Source: Puccinia triticina
Lineage: Eukaryota > Basidiomycota > Pucciniomycetes > Pucciniales > Pucciniaceae
Direction of reading: 5' to 3'
DNA length: 64,000 nucleotides
NCBI RefSeq assembly: GCF_026914185.1
Contig: NC_070558.1
Span: 2,232,001 to 2,296,000, forward strand
Shown: positions 1 through 10,248 of the stretch, piece after piece
How the letters are laid out: each line of letters opens with the position of its first letter
Numbering within the stretch: the first letter of the stretch is position 1
Position numbers and translations under genes: made by a program
The notes under the pieces: model-generated
Databases searched by the model: none
Seen by the model: the letters and a program-made list of their open reading frames with translations, nothing else
What the model was told of the DNA's origin: nothing

Positions 1-735
1 GTTTCTCGCGACCATCCCGACGCGGTTGACGGTCTCGTCAAGAAGATTTTCGAGCTGCCAGTGACTACTACAGTTGGGGAGATTTGTTCCGTCTCTCCAG
101 CCGTTTCGGACGGCGTGAAGAAGTGGGTTTCCCGTCGTCGCGTGGAAGTGGGTGCTGAAGATTTGAAGGTTAATTCGGGCACCCTTGCCGAAGGAATCGA
201 CCCAGAAGGAGAGTTTGACCCAAATCTTTACTCGTGCCCCCTTGGGTATCTCAATTGTAGCGTTGGGGAAGGGGAGGCTATTTCTTCGCCCTTGGTTGAT
301 TCGGGTTCTCAGTTAAACCTCATCTCGGACTCGTTAGCTCTGAAGCTGAACCTCACACCCAGAGTGAACTTCAGTTCGGCAGTGTACGGAATTAACAATC
401 AAGCTTGTGAGCTGATTGGGATCGCAGAGGATGTGCCGATTCGCATTGGGCGCTCAATTGTTGGTACCTTCCATTTCTGGATTACCAGGGCCGACGGACC
501 TTTCATTTTAGGACGCCCGTTCTTGATGGATTTTAGGGCATCCCTCTTGTTCTCACCGATTGCTGGGGAGCGAATCATTTTGCCGGACAGCAGCGGCAGG
601 AACATCGAAGTAACTCTCTGCCCGGTTGATAAAGGAAGATGGGAGCGCGAGTTTCCCGCTCACGGAAGGAAGGGCGTTCTGGTACATAGCGGACGTCTCA
701 AAGAGGGTCACGACGATGAACGGCATTTTTTATGA
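1..735 (+). CDS. Gyp-1 gag-protease polyprotein, C-terminal part
   Basis: The frame is open at the window edge (a possible internal start at base 61 is not the real one) and ends with TGA at 733-735. Around residue 80 from base 61 it has the retropepsin motif LVDSGSQLNLIS, and further on FILGRPFLMDF, typical of the fungal gypsy aspartic protease that cuts the polyprotein. The last three codons, CAT TTT TTA, form a U UUU UUA heptamer directly before the stop, and the pol frame starts in -1 at base 732. Protease is thus made with Gag, and pol needs a frameshift, as in avian sarcoma-leukosis virus rather than HIV. Gag and any zinc knuckle lie upstream of the window. Confidence 0.88.
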   Translation, partial: VSRDHPDAVDGLVKKIFELPVTTTVGEICSVSPAVSDGVKKWVSRRRVEVGAEDLKVNSGTLAEGIDPEGEFDPNLYSCPLGYLNCSVGEGEAISSPLVDSGSQLNLISDSLALKLNLTPRVNFSSAVYGINNQACELIGIAEDVPIRIGRSIVGTFHFWITRADGPFILGRPFLMDFRASLLFSPIAGERIILPDSSGRNIEVTLCPVDKGRWEREFPAHGRKGVLVHSGRLKEGHDDERHFL

Positions 736-800
736 AGGGAGCCGATCCACTAGCCGGCAGTCTTAATTCAGGGTCTCGACTTTTCACCGGCGGATCGGCT
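726..800 (+). promoter_or_regulatory. Programmed -1 frameshift site: slippery heptamer plus stem-loop
   Basis: The heptamer T TTT TTA occupies 726-732 in the exact 0-frame phase needed (T, TTT, TTA), followed at once by TGA. After 7 spacer bases a stem can form: AGCCGATCC (740-748) pairs perfectly with GGATCGGCT (792-800), and inside it GCCGG (753-757) pairs with CCGGC (787-791). A slip of -1 puts the next codon at 732, exactly the pol frame. A stop-restart on ATGA (732-735) is the alternative mechanism. The same heptamer in the same phase occurs in Gyp-2. Confidence 0.8.
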
Positions 801-1052
801 TTTGATCTATCGACCCATTTCCTCATTCCTCCTTCAGTTTCAACCACATCAGTTCTTCCAATCGTCTCGACTAAAGATCATCAAAAGCAAAAACATCAAG
901 AAAATTTCGAAAATCCTAAAAACATTGGTTCCGTTTCTGTCAGCTCTCTAGTCCTCCATTTTGATCGGCTCTTTTCTCTCAATTCTTCAAAAAGCGGGCG
1001 GTTGGTTCGCGACGAGCAGAATGGGTGCTCGACAGGGGCACAACGGGTCAAA

Positions 1053-1167
1053 GTAAGTCCCCATCCAAGTATGCACCCCAGGGTAGATTCTACCGTTTCA
1101 TCAAAAACACTATCTCGGGCCACACTCGTGAGCGATTCCTCGGTTCTGCCCCTCTCTTTTCCTCCAG
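1053..1167 (+). repeat. Intron-like module, copy 1 of 4 in Gyp-1
   Basis: It begins GTAAGT, contains the conserved word CACACTCGTGAGC and ends in a pyrimidine tract plus CAG (CTTTTCCTCCAG), 115 bp. Related copies are at 1455-1566, 1743-1854 and 5009-5121. The boundaries look exactly like a fungal intron (GTAAGT...YAG). It lies in the open pol linker frame, so it can also be translated; the length is not a multiple of three. Confidence 0.6.
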
Positions 1168-1188
1168 GTGGCCAATCCTCTCCTCAAG

Positions 1189-1380
1189 AACGTCTCCGCA
1201 ACGAGACTAAACTAGTACCCGAATCACGTCTCCGCGACGAGAATAAACTAGTTTCGTCCTTTGCGACCCTCTGCGATGAGGTTAAACTAGGCATGTCTGC
1301 AAAGACCCTCCACAATGAGGCTAAACTTCCGAGCCTCCGCGACGAGGATAAACTAATGATCCTCCGCAATGAGGTGAAAC
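1189..1380 (+). repeat. Short coding tandem repeat in the Gyp-1 pol linker
   Basis: A unit close to CTCCGCGACGAGRATAAACTA recurs about six times, coding LRNETKL, LRDENKL, LCDEVKL, LHNEAKL, LRDEDKL and LRNEVKL, with another copy near 1650. It is an imperfect repeat kept in frame, so it was amplified while the frame was coding. Confidence 0.75.
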
Positions 1381-1454
1381 TACCTCTTCCTAAAATAGGA
1401 ACTCAAGAGCAGGAGGAGGAGTTTGGTATGCCGCGGAGGAAGGAGGAACTGGAA

Positions 1455-1566
1455 GTAAGTTCTCTCCATGTGTGCACCTCCGGGCTAGATGCCGCTGTGT
1501 CGAAAACTCTACCTCGCGCCACAGTTGTGAGCCTTGAAACTATCTCTTCTCCGTCTCCGGTCGCAG
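1455..1566 (+). repeat. Intron-like module, copy 2 of 4 in Gyp-1
   Basis: 112 bp, GTAAGT to CAG, with the internal word CACAGTTGTGAGC. The similarity to copy 3 extends upstream into a segment coding FGMPRRKEELEVSS (copy 3: FGIPRREEELKVSS), so a unit of about 290 bp was duplicated as a block between copies 2 and 3. Confidence 0.6.
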
Positions 1567-1742
1567 GCGGCCAATCATTCCACCGGACTTCAACTTGGGA
1601 AGCCTCAATTCCGAGGAAGGGAAAACTAGATCACCCGTTTTGGGACCGTCTCCGGAACGAGGATAAACTACAGCAGCTTCGGATGGCGGCGGAGGGAGGA
1701 TGGGTGTATTTTGGTATTCCGCGGAGGGAGGAGGAACTAAAA

Positions 1743-1854
1743 GTAAGTTCTCTCCAATGTGCACCTCCAAGGGTAGATACCCACGACCCTTTCGCAACCC
1801 TACGACCCGCCACACTCGTGAGCCGCCCCCCTTCGCTTGGTTTTGCTTATGCAG
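1743..1854 (+). repeat. Intron-like module, copy 3 of 4 in Gyp-1
   Basis: 112 bp, GTAAGT to TTATGCAG, containing CACACTCGTGAGC and a T-rich tract before the AG. It is the last module before the conserved pol region starts. Confidence 0.6.
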
Positions 1855-4800
1855 ATAAGTCGCCGTTCGAGAATTCTGGCGAGCTGCGGACGTGGATGTT
1901 GCTTCAACGGGGACTCAGCGAACCATCTCAAGTTGCGCTAGTTGATGCTTGGAAAGCCGGGGAGTACCTGGCGTTTGCTGCTAAGTACAAGCCGGCGTCT
2001 CGTAAGATTAGGCCGGTAAACCAGCCAATGCCTCAGGGGCTTAATCCCCCGCTTCGACGACCTCCCCTGTCCAGAGACCCTTATCGGCCCCTTCCACAAT
2101 CATTAGCGGGTCCGTTCATTCAAAAGGGACGAGTCACTGAGGAGCGGTTAGCCGTGGTAAACTTCGGGCCGGAGGGTTGGCTATGGCACGACGAACTCAA
2201 CTTGATTAAGAATGTTTTGTCCGAGCGTAACCAGTCCATTGCTTTCGACGAGTCTGAGCGCGGCCTACTGAAGGATTCATACGGCCTCCCTTACATCATC
2301 CCGGTCATCGAACATGAACCTTGGCAGAAAAAGCGGATTCCAATACCCGCTGCAAAACTAGATGAATACACTAAGATTCTTCAAGAGCGGGTTCGGAATG
2401 GTCTATACGAGCAATCAACGTCGTCATACTCGAGCCCAGTCTTTTGCGTCCTCAAGAGCAACGGGAAGTTGAGGATTGTACACGATCTCCAACCTTTGAA
2501 TAAGATCACCGTGAAGGACGCCGGGGTTCCGCCGGCTACTGAAGATTTCGTAGAATCATTCTCCGGTCGTGTCTGCTATGGGCTCGGAGACATAATGGGC
2601 GGTTACGACGAGCGTGCCCTTGATCCAATCTCACGGCCCCTGACTACCTTTGATACTCCTTTAGGCAGGTTTTAGTTGACCCGTCTCTCGCAGGGTGCCA
2701 CGAATTCTGTCGCCGTTTATCAAGCGCAGATGATGTGGGTCCTGCAGGAGGAAATTCCGGATCACGCCGGAGTCTTTATCAATGACGGGGGCATCAAGGG
2801 CCCAGTTTCGGATTATAACAACGAGGTTCTGTCGTGGCATTCTGGAGTGCGTCGGTTTGTGTGGGAATACGCCGCCACCCTGGAACGGGTGCTCTTTCGT
2901 ATTGAGGAGGCTGGTTTAACGGTGTCCGCCACCAAGCTGGCAGCTTGCGTCCCCGCTCTGGAGATCGTGGGTCACGTTGTCTGCAAGGAAGGGCGGCGGA
3001 TGGCAAAAGGCAAGATCAACAAGATTTTGAGTTGGCCTACGCCATCGGACGCAACTGAAGTGCAAGGGTTTCTCGGCGTAGTCGTGTACGTGCGGAAATT
3101 TATCCCCTCTCTGTCGCAAATCTGCATCCCTCTCCGGCGACTGACGCGCAAGGACGCCCAATTTATCTGGACTGAGGATTGCGAAGCCGCCTTTCGGCGG
3201 TTGAAGACTTTGGTCGGCGAGGACATCGTGCTAGTGAAGGTAGCCTACGGACCTGGGGCGGGAAAGCTTAGATTGGCGGTTGATTCCAGTTTTCACGCTG
3301 TCGGAGCTGTGCTTACTCAAGAAGACGCTAACGGTTTCGACAGGCCTGCTCTTTACGAGTCCCTGTTGTTTTCCGACGTCGAATCTCGGTATTCTCAGCC
3401 TAAACTCGAGCTGTGTGGAGTCGCCCGAATACTCAAGAAGCTTCAGGACGTGTTGTGGGGACAGCACTTCGAGCTCCTAGTCGATGCGCAGTCGCTGGTG
3501 CAGATGATCAATGCGCCCAGCCTGCCCAACGCGCCAATGACGCGATGGGTTTCCTTTATCCATCTCTTTTCGTTTGACATCTCGCACCGGCCAGGCAAAA
3601 CCTTCACGATGCCAGACGGACTTTCCCGCAGACCGCAAGGCGACGACGAGTCAGATCCACCAGAGTCAGACTTTGACGAAGAAGCGCCTCTCATTAGGCC
3701 CCTGTGTGCATTAGCGGGCGCGGCAACTCCCGCGTACACTGGCTTTCAGGAAGGATTCTGGCGGCAACTGGAAGAATACCTCACGACATTGACGCGACCC
3801 GGGGGCATGGATTCTTTGGCGTTTCGGGCATTGAAGAGGAAGGCATCGGAGTTCTTCGTTCAGGCGGGACGCCTCATGAAGAGAGGTAGCCCCCTCCCTC
3901 GAATTGTGGTCACAGTGCCGAGCAAACAGGACGAGATTCTAGGTCGCTTGCACGAAGACCTGGGCCATCGTGGCACCGCAGAAACTTATCGTCGCGTCGC
4001 GGATCGCTTTTGGTGGCCGTCCCTCAAGAAGGCGGTGCAATCGTGGTGCCGCAGTTGTGAGGCCTGCCAGAAGCGGGATCTACGGCGACCACAGGAGGTG
4101 CGCTATCCTACCGGCGAAGACACTCTGTTTGGACGGGTCTCAATGGACGTCGTGCACATCAAGGCCAGCGGAGCGAAGTATCTTATTGTCGCCCGCGACG
4201 ACTTTTCGGGTTGGGTGGAGGCGAAATTTCTCAACAACATCAGCTCTGAGGCGGTCGCGGCTTTCTTGCAAGAACACTGGACGATGCGCTACGGCTTGGC
4301 GCGCGCTTATTCTACGGACGGAGGCTCGGAATTCGGTGGTGCGCTAGCGGATATGCTGCGCACTCTTCCGGGCCAGCACAGGGTATCGACACCCTATTAT
4401 CCAGAGGCTCAAGGCATGGTCGAGCGAGGACACGCCCCGCTCAAGGCTGCACTTGTCAAGCTAGCCGGTGAATCGGGCAAGAACTGCAAGAAGTTTTTAC
4501 CTCTAGTACTCTTTGCGGACCGTATTTCGACCAAGCGCACTACGGGGTTCTCGCCGTACGAGCTATTGTTTGGCCAGCGCGCGGCTCTGCCTATCGACTT
4601 GGACATTGAGTCATTCCTCGGGGTCGAATGGGAGGAGGTCCGGAGTACCACCGATTTGCTGATTGCGCGCTCTCGACAGCTTGAGCGCAGCGACGAGTCC
4701 CGCAAGATTGCGCACGAGCGCATGATGAAGTCTCGATCGGATTCGGTCCGCTACTGGCAGGAGCGGAATGCCGCACGGCTGCGCGATTCCTTAGCTCCCG

Positions 4801-5008
4801 GCACTCTAGTACTCGCTTACAACCGATCACTGGAGGTCCAGTGGGGTCAGCTTTTCGCTCATGAGTGGAATGGACCATACCGGATCGTCGAGCAAGTTCA
4901 AGGTGGCTCCTACGTCCTCGCCGAGCTAGATGGCACGGAAATCAAGCGCCGATTCGCGGCGGACCAGGTCAAGCAATACTTTCCTCGTGGGGGCATTGGA
5001 GACCAAAA

Positions 5009-5121
5009 GTAAGTTCCCCCTCCTCGGGTATCTACTACCGAAAGTTTTGTCGTAAGCTCTACATTTGCCACTCTCGTGAGCCGCCATTGGGCCCCCTTCT
5101 TTGTTTGTTTTCCTCCTTCAG
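5009..5121 (+). repeat. Intron-like module, copy 4 of 4, overlapping the end of pol
   Basis: 113 bp starting GTAAGT (its GTAA holds the pol stop TAA at 5010-5012) and ending TTTTCCTCCTTCAG. It contains CCACTCTCGTGAGC. Being at the true end of pol, this is probably the source copy, from which the three linker copies were made by duplication. Confidence 0.6.
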
Positions 5122-5187
5122 CGCGGCTCGACTGGATCTTCGGCGGAGACCGCACAGTCTAGGGACAGACTGTAAGTGGTGGTGGGA

Positions 5188-5906
5188 TGTGGTGGTCAAC
5201 CCGGTAGTCAACTCATTTTTCAGTCCCGAATTTCACCGGCGCTCATCTCAAGATCAAGACTCTCAAGACTCAAGGCTCTCAGACTACCCTTTCTTCTCTT
5301 GTTTTGTCCTTATTCCTCTATCCCCTCTCCCTTTTCTACTTTTCTTGGTCCTAACACAGTTTGTGCTGTGGGTTTTATTCCTTGTCTTCTGTTTTGCTTT
5401 ATCTATTTATTTTCTTCCTTCTCTCTGGTGTGTGTCATGTCTTTCTCATCTCTTAGGCTGTGTGATCTGTTGTGTTGTTTTCTTTTGGTTTTGCTTCTTG
5501 TTTTTCTTTTTTGTTCTTGTCTTTTGTCTGTGTGTTGTGATGTGTGCGCGCGCACGGCGCGCAAGGAGATGATGAAATGTATGTGACATGTTGCCTCCCC
5601 GAGTCCAAGTTCGCAGAACTTGGAGGAGGGGAGCGGCATGGCATTTTCTGATCCGCCATCAAGAGTCTATTAATCATCACGAGTCCGGCATTCCGAGGAA
5701 TCCAACCTTCATCAAGAATCCCCAGAATCCCTCAAACAAACCGCCGTCGAGAATCAAACCCTCGACGAAACCACTCAAAACCACTTTTCCCACAGCTATC
5801 ACTTCGACTCTCTACGACTCATCTGGACCAATCCGTGAGGGCAGCCACCAGGCATCTTTTCCCCTCCCAGCGCTGCCGCCGGCCTAGCACCGGACGGAGC
5901 TCCATA
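5188..5906 (+). repeat. Gyp-1 3' LTR
   Basis: It starts TGTGGTGGTCAA directly after a polypurine tract (GTGGTGGTGGGA) and ends near GGACGGAGCTCCATA. It shares a start (TGTGGTG), a long T-rich zone (5,290-5,520), a GC-alternating spot, a hairpin (CCAAGTTCG...CAGAACTTGG), the words GGCATGGCA and GACGGAG, and its end with the solo LTRs at 6148-6802 and 44583-45286. The last bases would be TCCACA in those copies, so one substitution is likely here. Confidence 0.8.
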
Positions 5907-5929
5907 ACGGGACTGGGGACACCAATTCC

Positions 5930-6147
5930 CCAAACTTCAGCTCGCCGAGAGGAATACATACCTCTTGGCGAGATGGACTTCGACCAGCTCGCCAAGAGGA
6001 ATACATACCTTTTGGAGAGATGGAATTTGACCGGCTCGCCGAGAGGAATACAAAACGCTCAGCAAGATGGATTTGTACCATCTTGCCAAGAAGAATACAT
6101 TGCTCTTGGCAAGCTGGGCTTTGGCCAGCTCGCCGGGAAGAATACGC
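5930..6147. repeat. Palindromic array, family A, left part
   Basis: Repeated inverted units of the form CCAGCTCGCCAAGAGG - AATACATA - CCTCTTGGCGAGCTGG, each able to fold on itself. The array is cut at 6147/6148 by the solo LTR and continues at 6803. The same family recurs at 30,237-30,660. Confidence 0.85.
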
Positions 6148-6802
6148 TGTGGAACTCCTACCGTGCCAGGCGGTAGGCAGTGCTTGGAAGGGAAAGTGGT
6201 GATGAGCCTGCCTTCCTGTGAGGTCCTAGGATGAATGAGATCTGAGAAAACCAGAGAAAAGGGGGTTGAACAACAAGGTCAGTGAGACTTGTTGGCAGGT
6301 TTGGGGGTTGAGGATCTGGAAAAGGATGCTGATGAGGATCTTGAGGGTTGATAAGGATCTGATGAGGTGATGAGGATAAGGATCTGAGAATCTTGATGGT
6401 GTATTTCGTGGATCAGAAGACTGCCATGCCTCCCCCTCATCTGAGTTCGAACTTTGAACTCAGACTCCAGGAAGTGAACATGTCACAGACATGTTCATCA
6501 CATCCCTAACTACAAACAAGCTCTGCACAACACAAACAAAACAAAACACACACAAAGAAAAGATCAACCACATACATAGAAAAATGAGGAGAGTAACATA
6601 AGAGGATGGGTGCAATGGATCAAAAAGAACAGAGAGAAAAATCAACAACAATCATCAATATCAATCATAATATCTTGAATCTTGAGCTTGAAATTTGAGA
6701 TGGATAATCTTGAGGGCTTGATCTTGATAACTGGTCACTTGAATCTTGAGTCTTCATCTGGATCTTGAACCATGGACCGTCTGTACCATTTTGCTCACCA
6801 CA
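6148..6802 (-). mobile_element. Solo LTR of the Gyp-1 family, 4-bp TSD ACGC
   Basis: On the minus strand it reads TGTGGTGAGC ... GGAGTTCCACA, matching the ends and interior of the Gyp-1 LTR and of 44583-45286. ACGC flanks both sides (6144-6147 and 6803-6806), so this is a full 655-bp LTR left after recombination. The hairpin between CTGAGTTCG and CGAACTCAG and the GGCATGGCA word lie at about 6420-6480. Confidence 0.9.
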
Positions 6803-6960
6803 ACGCTTGGCGAGCTGGTTTACAAATTCACCTCGCCGGGAGGTATGTATTCCTCCCAGAGAACTGGTACAAATTCATCTCACATAGAGATATATATTTC
6901 TCTTGGCGCGCTGGAATTTTACCAGCTTGCCGGGGTGTCTTGGCGTATTTTTCCCTGCAC
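6803..6960. repeat. Palindromic array, family A, right part
   Basis: It continues directly from the left part once the solo LTR is removed: TTGGCGAGCTGG, then CTCGCCGGGAGG - TATGTATT - CCTCCC, then TTTCTCTTGGCGCGCTGG. Units are more diverged than in the left part. Confidence 0.75.
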
Positions 6961-8883
6961 GCCGAAACCCAATGGCATACACACCTGTGTACGGCTTTTT
7001 GGCGTGCACATAGGAAAAATTTGGTGTGCATTTAGCATGACCCAAAAGACAAAAGAAAAGAGAAAAAGAGAGTTAGAACTCTATTCCAACTTCCCTTCCA
7101 AGAGGGGGATTGTATTTCTGAATCACAAGAAGCTGCAAGACCCACATTCAAAATTTTAGATGGGCCAAGGTGGTGTAAGCAACCTCCTGGGAGCCGGAAT
7201 CCTAATTCAAGTGAGTTTTTAATTTAAGTCCATAAATAATTACATATCCAAGTTTATTAAAGACACAGATTTACCAGAATTTTCAAAAAAAAATTCAAGT
7301 GTTTTGCCTCTAATTTTCCAAAATAAAAATAAAAGGGTATGCTCAAATGCCAGAACAACTGTCATAGTCTACAATTTAATTATTTCAACAAAAATAAATA
7401 TTTCATAATCGTAATAGCCTTCCAACATCAGCAGAAGTGCTGTGCCACAGGCTCAGCCCCCAGCCCGCGTCAAGCGCACGGGTCAAAAGGACTGGACATG
7501 AAGGCCCCTGGCCCGCAGCAAAGCTTGCAAACCAGTGGGGGGCCAACTCTTCACCCCTCAAACTGCGCACATGCAACAGCGGAAGGGTTGAGGGAGAAGG
7601 ATAGCCTCGAATTCAGCATCACCAAACTCCCTGGGGAACAACCGACGAGCGGCCGCTTCTATTTATCTATCCGACACCCGAATCGCCTAATCGCCCGCTG
7701 AACCCTTCCTCCTTCATACTGTACCCGAAACAACCACATCCAACCTGAAACTGCCGCCATGACATCCCCAACCTAACCCGGTAACCACGCATGCTTGTAC
7801 GCACTCGCTCAACCGACCAAACACCTAGCCCCGTCACACCCACAACAAGATATTCGCTTCCGGCAAGCCCGTTGCCAAGGGTTTGCAGAACCGCAATATT
7901 GACTTTTGTACGTAATCTGACCAACCAAGGCCAAGCCACTCATACGGTGACCTTGGCCAAGCCAGGGATCATGTAACCTAGACATTCAAGTCGCGCCCAG
8001 CTAATTGCCTTGCCTACTCCACTTCAATCGCAGACGCCTCGGCCCATTTTACGCCCGACCGCATTGCGCCCAGCCAGCCCCGCGAGATCAGACCCAGTCC
8101 TAACCATCAATCCCACCCGCCACTTGTGACACCTTTAGACCGTTGGGTCATGAGTCCCTGATGGCTCTTTTTTGCCTTTGGTCTGTTGGTTATGACATGG
8201 TTATTTTTGGCGGAGGCCCCGTGTGTTTTTAATTGCCGTTTGTTGGTGTGTGGCGGGTCTGTTGGCTTTGTGACATGTTCCTCATCTGTGAATGGTGGCG
8301 GGGATCGGTGTGATATTAATATTTTCATAGTTAGCAAGCGCAAAGTACTCGTTAAGATAGCCTACTGTAATTATTGAAACATCTGACTAGCTCAAGGTTT
8401 GCCTAATGTAAACTCTCTGGAACTGTAGAAGGAGGAGACATAAGTATTCTGGATATAGCGAGGGACGGCTGTGGTGTAGCTGGTTATGCTTGTGTCATAT
8501 AATGCATGCGTGAGCTGATTTGGAGTTGGCTTGTTATTTCAATTGAGTTTCAGGCTTGAGCTAAACCCCAGAGCCTAAGCCCCGAGCCCATCTGCAGAAA
8601 ACAGCTCAAATAGTTTGGATGGTGGAGGCCTGAGCCTGCAGCGGGGTCTGGGTGTGGCGCACTCTTTGGGTGTAGAGTTACTGGGACCTGATCGTGCAGC
8701 GGCGAAGCCGCCTTGGCCTCTAGTCTTATTAGAAACTGCACACCTTTGGGATTATTCAAGGTAGAAGGTAGAAAAAAGCATATATGATCTTTTTAGGTTT
8801 GAAGTTGAGAATATATAAGAAAAATATGCAACAAAAGTTTCAGAAGGATTTGCTCTGTTTACAAATGTTGTTATATATATATT
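6961..8883. other. Long stretch with no recognisable gene
   Basis: All six frames are short and none resembles a protein I know. 7,200-7,400 is AT-rich; 7,440-8,100 is GC-richer and has only weak frames; 8,540-8,760 has none worth calling. No LTR, TIR or RNA gene was seen. It is probably decayed transposon sequence. Confidence 0.6.
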
Positions 8884-9147
8884 TCAGCATGGCAATGCGC
8901 ACTCATTGCCTCCTTTTTTTGGGTGGTGATTGAATGTAGGAATCTCAAAGGGGCCAACCAAGTCCACTTTCAAAGCTTCCAATCGGCCAAAAACCCGATT
9001 CTCCTGTTTCAAAGTGGGAACCTCTTTGCTTTTGGCTATCCAGCACGATGAACAGTAAATCTGGCCTGCGGGTAACGTCGCAGGGAGGCTTTCTCCCACA
9101 CGGCAAGCTATCATACGTTTCAATGTTGTAGGACTCGTGTGGGACAC
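8884..9147 (-). pseudogene. Ty1/copia integrase N-terminal fragment
   Basis: The 87-residue frame contains HTSPTTLKRMI, the zinc-finger half YCSSCWIAKSKEVP and LEALKVDLVGPFE, which together are the GAG-pre-integrase and integrase start of copia elements, with the first catalytic Asp in KVDLVGP. It stops soon after. It belongs with the copia pieces upstream on the same strand, although a minisatellite and 500 bp of unassigned sequence now separate them. Confidence 0.75.
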
Positions 9148-9742
9148 TAAATATAATTTGGTGAAATATCCGCTGAGGGGGAAATAAATTGCTTAATAGG
9201 TTGAAAGGCTATTACAACTTACGGGTGGTTTGAAAGACCTGCCCCTCTAATAATACTATGCAAATATCTAAGAGTCTTGTAATCAATATTTATAAAGATA
9301 TGGCTGATTCCAAGATAGATCTTACTTTCATATAGTAATCTCTATCAGACCTAGATCACTTGATTCAACAGGCTAGCAAATCTGTTATAACTTCTTTGCT
9401 TGCAGGCAATATACTTACTTTGTTATACTCGTACTACACGTTACTAATATGCTGTTTAATGCAAACTTGTTGTTGTGTTATGCTTGGTTCTACTACTGCC
9501 AAAACACTAATACTGCTGCTAAACTTCTACACTACTTGTACTAACCACTAATACCGCTAATAACCGCACTGCTGACTAAACTACCCTATGTGACCAAACC
9601 TCTGTAGGCTGATGATAAATAAACTAACCAACCACTTGTGACCAAACCTCTGTAGGCTGATGGGGAAACATCTGATGAGGGGAGAAAGGGCCTTCTTATA
9701 TATTGAAGGGTGAGGGATTTTTGCTCCAGGGAAGCTCCTCAT
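9148..9742. other. AT-rich spacer with a short direct repeat
   Basis: No gene is visible. A repeat of about 26 bp containing GACCAAACCTCTGTAGGCTG occurs at about 9590 and 9637. Confidence 0.6.
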
Positions 9743-10200
9743 GAGGGATTATTGCTGCAGGGGATCTCAACTACACAGCCTCTCATGCATGTACTGCACT
9801 GCATGTACAAACAACAAGGGGTTTATGCTGCAGGAGACACTCAACTACACAGCATCTACATGCGTGTGCTGCACTGCCTTACAAACAATGAGGGATTTAT
9901 GCTGCAGGAGACACCTCCTGTACATCTTATCTACCTGCATATGATGTGCTTTGTGTACAAACAATGAGGGATTTATACTGCAGGAGACACTTCCTGTACA
10001 GCTTATCTGCCTGCATATGCTGTGCTACATGTACAAACAATGAGGGATTTATGCTGCAGGAGACACTTCCTGTACAGCTTATATACCTGCATATGCTGTA
10101 CTATGCGTAAAAACAATGAGGGATATATACTGCATGAGGCGCTTGAGCTACACAGCACTTTCATGCATGTACTGCGCTGCATTATTTCATGTGTTGCTAT
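9743..10200. repeat. 76-bp minisatellite
   Basis: Unit starts (AATGAGGGATTTATGCTGCA) fall at 9890, 9966, 10042 and 10118, exactly 76 bp apart, with more diverged units at 9743, about 9817 and after 10118. Each unit holds CTGCAGGAGACACTTCCTGTACAG, a partial palindrome, and GCATATGCTGTGCTACATGTAC. About six units in all. It lies between two copia fragments. Confidence 0.9.
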
Positions 10201-10248
10201 GCAACCAAGCCATCTTCCATCCTCTTCCACACACTCTGCATCCATTGT

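Larger units (their letters stand above)
732..5012 (+). pseudogene. Gyp-1 pol: RT, RNase H and integrase, interrupted by one amber stop
   Basis: One frame runs from 732 to the TAA at 5010-5012, broken only by TAG at 2673-2675. The first about 370 codons are a low-complexity linker with repeated LRNEDKL-like units. RT follows with VFCVLKSNGKLRIVHDLQPL, LGDIMGGYDERALD and LTTFDTPLG; the stop falls between GRF and LTRLSQGATNS, where a glutamine-type codon is expected. The catalytic box reads VFINDGGIKGP, with Asn where FIDD is usual. RNase H is seen at about 3265-3500 (LRLAVDSSFHAVGAVL). Integrase has an HHCC finger at 3950-4075 (LGHRGTAETYRR...CRSCEACQ) and the D,D,E residues in SMDVVHI, STDGGSEF and MVERGH. 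Domain order is intact, but the stop plus the lost aspartate argue for a dead copy. Confidence 0.9.
1..5906 (+). mobile_element. Gyp-1: Ty3/gypsy LTR retrotransposon, 5' part outside the window
   Basis: The window opens inside the gag-protease frame and runs through protease, reverse transcriptase, RNase H and integrase to a 3' LTR (5188-5906). The order protease-RT-RH-IN is that of Ty3/gypsy. The stretch before the LTR (GTCTAGGGACAGAC at about 5158-5171, then a purine tract ending GGTGGTGGGA) closely matches the same position in Gyp-2 at about 22,433-22,459, so the two elements share a lineage. The 5' LTR, primer-binding site and most of gag lie before base 1, so age and target duplication cannot be read. 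It is probably inactive because pol has a stop and an altered catalytic motif. Confidence 0.93.

Noticed and set aside
4865..5586. Hydrophobic frames after Gyp-1 pol (possible membrane protein)
   Set aside because: They arise from the T-rich zone of the LTR, which is shared by the solo LTRs in other frames and with stops.
9743..10200. CRISPR-like array
   Set aside because: The whole 76-bp unit repeats, without unique spacers, and the genome is fungal.
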